NCBI GenBank assembly: GCA_021738385.1
Contig: JAIPCF010000025.1
Span: 1 to 33,857, forward strand
Reading direction: 5' to 3'
Source: Sulfuritalea sp.
Lineage (GTDB): Bacteria > Pseudomonadota > Gammaproteobacteria > Burkholderiales > Rhodocyclaceae
DNA length: 33,857 nt
The translations under genes were made by a program, and so were the position numbers. The notes below the pieces were generated by a model. That model made no database searches. It worked only from the letters and a program-made list of their open reading frames with translations, and was not told the origin of the DNA. This document shows, in pieces, positions 29,059-33,857 of this stretch (the stretch's first letter is position 1; every line of letters begins with the position of its first letter).

Positions 29059-31245
29059 TCAAGAGGGATAGAAGCTATCTCCCTTCGTCGCCATCTCACG
29101 CAATAGACCGGGTGGTGAGAAGCGTTCCCCGTGTTTTTTTGCCAGGCGCTCCAGTGCTTCCAGCGCGTTCGCGATTCCCAAGCTTTGCAGCCAGCCGATC
29201 GGGCCACCGCGAAAGGGTGGATAGCCCCAGCCGAGAATGGCGCCGACATCGGCGTCGATCGCGGCGCGCAACACCTTTTCTTCGAGGCAACGCACGGTTT
29301 CCACCGATTGCACCAGGATCAGTCGTTCAACGATTTGTTCGAGAGATATTGTCGCCGTTGCCTGCCCGCGAAGCGGAATTCCAGGTACGCAAAGCGCATC
29401 AGCGCCGAGTTTTTGCGGAAACTGTTCGGCAAGTCCCTGCCAAAGATGCTTGGGCCCATTCGCCGGATAGTCGTAGAAACCCGCACCTGATTTGCGACCG
29501 AGCCGCCCGAGTTCGGCGACCATTTTCGACGCGACACGGTCGGCAGCGCGCTCTACGTAATCGCTTCCAAGATCGACGCGCGTCTGCTGGGCGATCTTGT
29601 GCACCAGTTCAATCGAGACTTCGTCGGCCAGCGCCAGCGGGCCAACCGGCATGCCGGCGATCAGGCCGGCTTTATCGATCAGCGCCGGCGGTACGCCTTC
29701 TTCAAGTAGCGCCAGGCCTTCCGACACGTAGGTACCGAAGACGCGGCTGGTGTAAAAACCGCGCGAATCATTGACCACGATCGGCGTCTTGCCGATGGCG
29801 CGCACATAATCCATTGAGCGCGCCAGCGTCTCGTTGCTGGTGGCCTTGCCGACGATGATTTCGACCAGCGGCATCTTTTCCGCCGGGGAGAAGAAATGCA
29901 GGCCGATGAAATTGGCCGGGCGCACGGACGCCTCCGCGAGCCCGGTGATCGGCAGGGTCGAGGTGTTCGAAGCGAAGATTGCGTCGGCAGAAATCACCGC
30001 TTCAGTCTTCTTTGTCACCTCTGCCTTGATCTCGCGCTTCTCGAAGACCGCCTCGATCACCAGTTCGCAGTCCTTGAGGTCAACATAACTGGCGGTGGGA
30101 TGGATGCGCGCCAGCAGAGCCTCCATCGCCTCTTGCGTCAAGCGGCCCCTGGCGACCTGCCGGGCCCACTGTTTGGCGGCATAGGCTTTGCCCTTGTCAG
30201 CCGCCTCCTGGGTCGTATCGAGCAGCACGATTTCAATACCGGCGCTGGCGGTGGCCATCGCAATGCCGGCGCCCATCATGCCCGCGCCGAGCATGCCAAT
30301 CTTCGAGTATTTCTGGACGGGTACATCCTTCGGACGCGAGGCCAGTTTGTTGGCTTCCTGCATGCCGAAGAACAGGCTGCGGATCATGTTTTTCGATACC
30401 GGCGACATCACCAGATTGGTGAAGTAGCGCGCTTCGATCGCCAGTCCGGTGTCGAGATTGGTGGACAGACCCTCGTAGACACAGGAGAGGATATGACGAG
30501 GGGCCGGGTAGTTGTCGTAGGTCTTTTCACGCAGCATGGCATTGGCCGCCATCAGCATCTGCATGCCGCCAGGCGTATTGGGGCCACCACCAGGAATCTT
30601 GAAACCTTTGACATCCCAGGGCTGCAGCGGTTTTGCGCCGGATGCGAGCATATCCACCACCCATTGCCGCGCCGCTTGCCGCTCCTCACCCGGCGGCACG
30701 ATGGCGTGAATCAATCCCAGCTTCCTTGCATCGGCCACCTTGAGGCGCTTGCCCTCCATCAGCAGGGGCGCGGAAGCCTGCATTCCGGCCAGGCGCGGCA
30801 GCCGTTGCGTGCCACCGGCACCGGGCAGCAGGCCGAGCGTGACCTCAGGGAAACCGAAGCGGGCTTTCGGGTTGTCGGCTGCGACACGATAGTGGCAACC
30901 GAGTGCAATCTCCAGGCCGCCGCCCAATGCGCTGCCGCCCAGCGCCGCCGCCACCGGTTTGCCGCCCAATTCAATGGTGCGCATGAGCTTGTGCCAGTCG
31001 CTGATGTGGCGATGGAAATCCACTGCATCGGTGGCCGCACCGAGCTCGGCAAGGTCGCCGCCGGCGATGAAGTCTTTTTTGGCTGAGGCCAACACGATGC
31101 CTTTCACCGTCGGGTCATTCAGCGCCTTTTGCATGGTCTGGGCGTAGGCGCCCATCGATCCTGCATTGAGGATGTTCTGCGACTTGTTCGGATAGTCGAA
31201 CTCGATGGTGGCGATGCCGTCGGCGTCAATGCTGTAGTTGATCAT
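29059..31245 (-). CDS. FadB/FadJ-like enoyl-CoA hydratase/3-hydroxyacyl-CoA dehydrogenase
   Basis: Bifunctional beta-oxidation enzyme of 728 aa: hydrates enoyl-CoA and oxidises the 3-hydroxyacyl-CoA with NAD. The N-terminal crotonase domain (1-190) has oxyanion residues in FIAGGDL and SALGGGLE, and catalytic E112 and E134 ([15 protein letters not shown]). The dehydrogenase domain begins at about 313 with the NAD fold [16 protein letters not shown]; catalytic His is in [17 protein letters not shown]. The C-terminal helical domain includes [17 protein letters not shown]. The start ATG 31245 lies 2 bp after the thiolase stop. The order of domains and size match the FadJ/FadB alpha subunit; the thiolase would be its beta partner. 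Confidence 0.95.
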   Translation of the reverse strand: MINYSIDADGIATIEFDYPNKSQNILNAGSMGAYAQTMQKALNDPTVKGIVLASAKKDFIAGGDLAELGAATDAVDFHRHISDWHKLMRTIELGGKPVAAALGGSALGGGLEIALGCHYRVAADNPKARFGFPEVTLGLLPGAGGTQRLPRLAGMQASAPLLMEGKRLKVADARKLGLIHAIVPPGEERQAARQWVVDMLASGAKPLQPWDVKGFKIPGGGPNTPGGMQMLMAANAMLREKTYDNYPAPRHILSCVYEGLSTNLDTGLAIEARYFTNLVMSPVSKNMIRSLFFGMQEANKLASRPKDVPVQKYSKIGMLGAGMMGAGIAMATASAGIEIVLLDTTQEAADKGKAYAAKQWARQVARGRLTQEAMEALLARIHPTASYVDLKDCELVIEAVFEKREIKAEVTKKTEAVISADAIFASNTSTLPITGLAEASVRPANFIGLHFFSPAEKMPLVEIIVGKATSNETLARSMDYVRAIGKTPIVVNDSRGFYTSRVFGTYVSEGLALLEEGVPPALIDKAGLIAGMPVGPLALADEVSIELVHKIAQQTRVDLGSDYVERAADRVASKMVAELGRLGRKSGAGFYDYPANGPKHLWQGLAEQFPQKLGADALCVPGIPLRGQATATISLEQIVERLILVQSVETVRCLEEKVLRAAIDADVGAILGWGYPPFRGGPIGWLQSLGIANALEALERLAKKHGERFSPPGLLREMATKGDSFYPS

Positions 31246-31247
31246 GT

Positions 31248-32456
31248 TCAGACTCGCTCGATGATGGTTGCCGTTCCCATGCCCGCACCGACGCATAGCG
31301 TCGCGAGGCCCGTGGCGAGATCGCGGCGCTCCATTTCGTCTAGCAGAGTGCCGAGAATCATGGCGCCTGTGGCGCCCAGCGGATGACCCATGGCGATGGC
31401 GCCCCCATTGACGTTCATTCTGTCGTGCGCCACGTCGAGCACCTGCATGAAGCGCAGTACTACGGCGGCGAAGGCTTCGTTGAGCTCGAACAGATCGATG
31501 TCTCCGACCGACATGCCGGCACGCTTGAGCGCCTTCTCGGCCGCATACGACGGCCCGGTCAACATGATCGAAGGTTCGGAGCCGATCGAAGCAAAGGAGC
31601 GGATTCGCGCACGAGGCTTGAGGCCCAGCGCCGCGCCCATTTCCTTGGTGCCGAACAGCACCGCGGCTGCACCGTCGACGATGCCCGAACTGTTGCCGGC
31701 ATGGTGTACATGGTTGATTCGCTCGACTTCCGGATAGCGTTGCAGGATCACGCTGTTGAAGCCGTACTTCTCTCCTTGCTCCTGAAACGCGGGCTTGAGT
31801 TGCGACAGCGACTCAAGTGTCGATTCCGGCCGCATGTACTCGTCATGGTCGAGCATCACCAGTCCGTTGATGTCTCTTACAGGCACGATCGATTTGGCAA
31901 ATCGCCCTTCGTCCCAGGCCTGTTTGGCGCGGCGCTGCGATTCGGCCGCGTAGGCATCGACATCGTGACGCGAGAAGCCCCACTTGGTGGCGATCAGGTC
32001 TGCCGAAATTCCCTGCGGTACGAAAGCGGTTTTGGCTGCCACCTGCGGATCGGTCGGCCAGGCGCCGCCGGAAGAAAACATCGGCACGCGCGACATCGAC
32101 TCAACTCCGCCGCCCACCACCAGATCGGCTTGACCGGACATAACCTGCGCTGCGGCCTGATTGCAGGCCTCAAGTCCTGACGCGCAGAAACGGCTGACGG
32201 TGACGCCCGGTGCGCTGATGGCGTAGTCGGCATACAAGGCCGCAACACGGGCGATGTCGGCTCCCTGTTCGCCCACCGGTTCGACACAACCGAGCACCAC
32301 GTCGTCGACTTTCGACGTATCGAGATTGTTCCGCTCGCGCAAGGCGCGCAGCGCCGTCGCTGCGAGATGGATGGGCGTGGCCTGATTCAGCGCGCCGCCC
32401 TGTTTGCCTTTGCCGCGCGGCGTGCGCAGGGCGTCGAAGATGAAGGCTTCGGTCAT
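31248..32456 (-). CDS. Acetyl-CoA C-acyltransferase (thiolase)
   Basis: Thiolase of 402 aa, last step of the beta-oxidation cycle. Nucleophile C91 ([13 protein letters not shown]), [10 protein letters not shown]358 (GHPLGATGA) and C388 ([10 protein letters not shown]) are present. The start ATG 32456 overlaps the acyl-CoA dehydrogenase stop by one base (TAATG), so translation is coupled; a much longer open frame upstream is only read-through in the overlapping gene. The FadB-like gene follows after 2 bp, which supports a FadAB-like complex. Confidence 0.95.
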   Translation of the reverse strand: MTEAFIFDALRTPRGKGKQGGALNQATPIHLAATALRALRERNNLDTSKVDDVVLGCVEPVGEQGADIARVAALYADYAISAPGVTVSRFCASGLEACNQAAAQVMSGQADLVVGGGVESMSRVPMFSSGGAWPTDPQVAAKTAFVPQGISADLIATKWGFSRHDVDAYAAESQRRAKQAWDEGRFAKSIVPVRDINGLVMLDHDEYMRPESTLESLSQLKPAFQEQGEKYGFNSVILQRYPEVERINHVHHAGNSSGIVDGAAAVLFGTKEMGAALGLKPRARIRSFASIGSEPSIMLTGPSYAAEKALKRAGMSVGDIDLFELNEAFAAVVLRFMQVLDVAHDRMNVNGGAIAMGHPLGATGAMILGTLLDEMERRDLATGLATLCVGAGMGTATIIERV

Positions 32457-33598
32457 TACAGACTCCTGCTGATGAGTTCTTTCATGATTTCGTTGGTGCC
32501 GCCGTAGATGCGCTGCACGCGGGCGTCGGCCCAGGCGCGGGTGATCGGGTATTCCCACATATAGCCGTAGCCGCCGTGCAGTTGCACACATTCGTCCATG
32601 ACCTTGAATTGCAGATCGGTGCACCAGTATTTGGCCATCGACGCAGTGGCTGGGTCGAGCTTGTCTTCCAGCAAAAGTTCAATGCAGCGATCGACGAAGA
32701 CGCGCCCGATCTGAATTTCTGTCTTGAGTTCGGCGAGCTTGAAACGGGTGTTCTGGAACTTGGCGATTTCCTGGCCGAACGCCTTGCGTTCGTTGGTGTA
32801 TTGGATGGTCCAATCCAGCGCCGCCTCGGCCGAGGCCATCGCGATCACCGCGATTTGCAGGCGTTCCCAAGGCAGTTCCTGCATCAGGTAGACGAAACCA
32901 CTGCCCTCATCGCCGAGCAGGTTTTCCGCCGGCACCTTGACGTTGTCGAAGAACAGCTCGCAGGTGTCCTGAGCTTTCATGCCGGCCTTGTGAAGGGGCT
33001 TGGCTTTGGTGAAGCCGGTCATCGAGGTATCCACCACCAGCAGGCTGGTGCCCTTGGCGCCCTTGGCCGGGTCGGTCTTGGCGACGACGATGACCAGGTC
33101 GCACAAATAGCCGTTGGTGATGAAAATCTTCGAGCCGTTCACCACGTAATGATCGCCTTCCCGAACAGCGGTGGTGCGGACACCCTGCAGATCTGAACCG
33201 GCGGCCGGCTCGGTCATTGCGATGGCGCCGATCATTTCTCCGCTGGCCATTTTGGGCAGATACTTTTGCTTCAGGGCTTCGCTGCCGTAGTGCAGCAGAT
33301 AGGGCGCGACGATTTCCGAATGCAGGCCCCAGCCCAGGCCCGTGGCATTGATGCGGGCAGACTCCTCCATGGCGATTACCGAGAATCGCTTGTCGACGCC
33401 GACGCCGCCGTATTCCTCGGGCATGGTCGCGCAGAGAAAGCCTGCGGCACCGGCTTTGGTCCATATCTCGCGATCGACATGTGACTGTTCTTCCCAGCGC
33501 GCGTGATGGGGCGCGACTTCCTGTTCCATGAAACGGCGCACGGTATCGCGAAACGCTTCGTGGTCTTCGTCAAACAGGGTGCGTGGAATCGACATCAT
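32456..33598 (-). CDS. Acyl-CoA dehydrogenase, LCAD type
   Basis: FAD-dependent enzyme of 380 aa introducing the first double bond of beta-oxidation. FAD-contact motif [15 protein letters not shown] and KIFITNG are intact. The usual C-terminal catalytic Glu of medium-chain enzymes (YEG) is replaced by [12 protein letters not shown], while E245 in ELPWERL matches the base position of long-chain (LCAD) and isovaleryl-type enzymes. That points to long or branched acyl substrates. Start ATG 33598 has GGAGAG upstream; a TTG 18 bp earlier is unlikely. First gene of the operon, behind an 18-bp palindrome. Confidence 0.95.
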   Translation of the reverse strand: MMSIPRTLFDEDHEAFRDTVRRFMEQEVAPHHARWEEQSHVDREIWTKAGAAGFLCATMPEEYGGVGVDKRFSVIAMEESARINATGLGWGLHSEIVAPYLLHYGSEALKQKYLPKMASGEMIGAIAMTEPAAGSDLQGVRTTAVREGDHYVVNGSKIFITNGYLCDLVIVVAKTDPAKGAKGTSLLVVDTSMTGFTKAKPLHKAGMKAQDTCELFFDNVKVPAENLLGDEGSGFVYLMQELPWERLQIAVIAMASAEAALDWTIQYTNERKAFGQEIAKFQNTRFKLAELKTEIQIGRVFVDRCIELLLEDKLDPATASMAKYWCTDLQFKVMDECVQLHGGYGYMWEYPITRAWADARVQRIYGGTNEIMKELISRSL

Positions 33599-33641
33599 GG
33601 CTTGACTCTCCGACAAAGGTGCAGAAGGGCGGCCATGCTAC

Positions 33642-33659
33642 CAAGCAAGCGCTTGCTTG
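33642..33659. promoter_or_regulatory. 18-bp perfect palindrome CAAGCAAGCGCTTGCTTG
   Basis: Perfect dyad in the divergent region, 43 bp from the dehydrogenase start and 73 bp from the AidB-like start. Size and form suit a TetR-family regulator of fatty-acid genes, but the binding protein is not identified; no suitable regulator gene adjoins it. Confidence 0.65.
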
Positions 33660-33732
33660 ACAAGTAAGGGAGGCAGGACAAAAATGTTTTGCTTGCTGGT
33701 AGCCATCACAAAGATGCAGGAGAGTATTCACC

Positions 33733-33857
33733 ATGATCCCGACGCCCCCCATGTTTACTGCCACGCACGAAGTCCTCAACCAGGCCCATGCGCTGGAAAA
33801 CTACAACGCCTATGCCAACAATCGCCCGTTGCAGGAAGCTGTGGCTCGTGAAGGCGC
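33733..33857 (+). CDS. aidB: AidB-like acyl-CoA dehydrogenase family protein, N-terminus
   Basis: Only 41 full codons are inside the window. They read MIPTPPMFTATHEVLNQAHA then LENYNAYANNRPLQEAVARE G. The THEVLNQ...LENYN...LQEAVAREGA pattern is that of the AidB N-terminus, which forms the tetramer contact in this family. A CAGGAGAG ribosome site stands about 10 bp before the ATG. E. coli AidB is a flavoprotein of the alkylation response; relatives also occur next to lipid genes. The promoter region and its palindrome are shared with the beta-oxidation operon. Confidence 0.75.
   Translation, partial: MIPTPPMFTATHEVLNQAHALENYNAYANNRPLQEAVAREG

Noticed and set aside
29896..31086. 396-codon plus-strand open frame opposite the FadB-like gene
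   Set aside because: Antisense reading of a conserved bifunctional enzyme; no start signal and no recognisable family.

Overview
The window is about 34 kb of GC-rich proteobacterial chromosome, probably betaproteobacterial (Rhodocyclales or a neighbouring order). This is inferred from gene content and protein style; no rRNA or other phylogenetic marker is present. Nearly all of it is coding. No tRNA, rRNA, CRISPR array or intact transposase was recognised.

Layout. 1-3330: a truncated sensor kinase and its OmpR-type response regulator, followed on the same strand by two small exported Ala/Pro-rich proteins. Each small gene is preceded by a nearly identical two-hexamer CTTAAG-type box. Then come a periplasmic cytochrome c and a small membrane protein. 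3331-8070: an accessory segment rich in short repeats. It holds an orphan YjjJ-type HipA kinase with its own DNA-binding domain, a Phd/VapC toxin-antitoxin pair framed by 40-bp direct repeats, and an XRE/MmyB-type regulator divergent from a glutathione S-transferase. 8071-13849: a rubrerythrin, GlpC-like Fe-S protein and DUF3501 module downstream of oxyR, with an OxyR-like dyad in front of rubrerythrin, then a GNAT, alpha/beta hydrolase and TetR operon that overlaps oxyR.

14004-22061: a membrane diguanylate cyclase, a MATE exporter, an AlkB alkane hydroxylase, a second XRE/MmyB regulator divergent from a DUF2834 protein, a haloalkane dehalogenase, a fused APH-like/P-loop kinase, and a conserved Cys-containing membrane protein. 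22239-33598: one long minus-strand catabolic operon. In transcription order it encodes an LCAD-type acyl-CoA dehydrogenase, thiolase, FadB/FadJ-like bifunctional enzyme, LivH, LivM, LivG, LivF, long-chain acyl-CoA synthetase and periplasmic binding protein, ending at a strong terminator. At the right edge an AidB-like gene starts in the opposite direction, and an 18-bp palindrome lies between the two starts.

How it fits together. The operon encodes import, CoA activation and beta-oxidation of an acyl substrate. AlkB and the dehalogenase could supply alcohols that are later oxidised to such acids, but rubredoxin and alcohol/aldehyde dehydrogenases are not in the window. The most notable new observations are regulatory and repeat-based: paired CTTAAG boxes, a shared TACCT-N3-AGGTA operator at two paralogous regulators, nested repeats around toxin modules, a 24-bp dispersed repeat that also occurs inside genes, and three operon-internal hairpins built from short periodic units.
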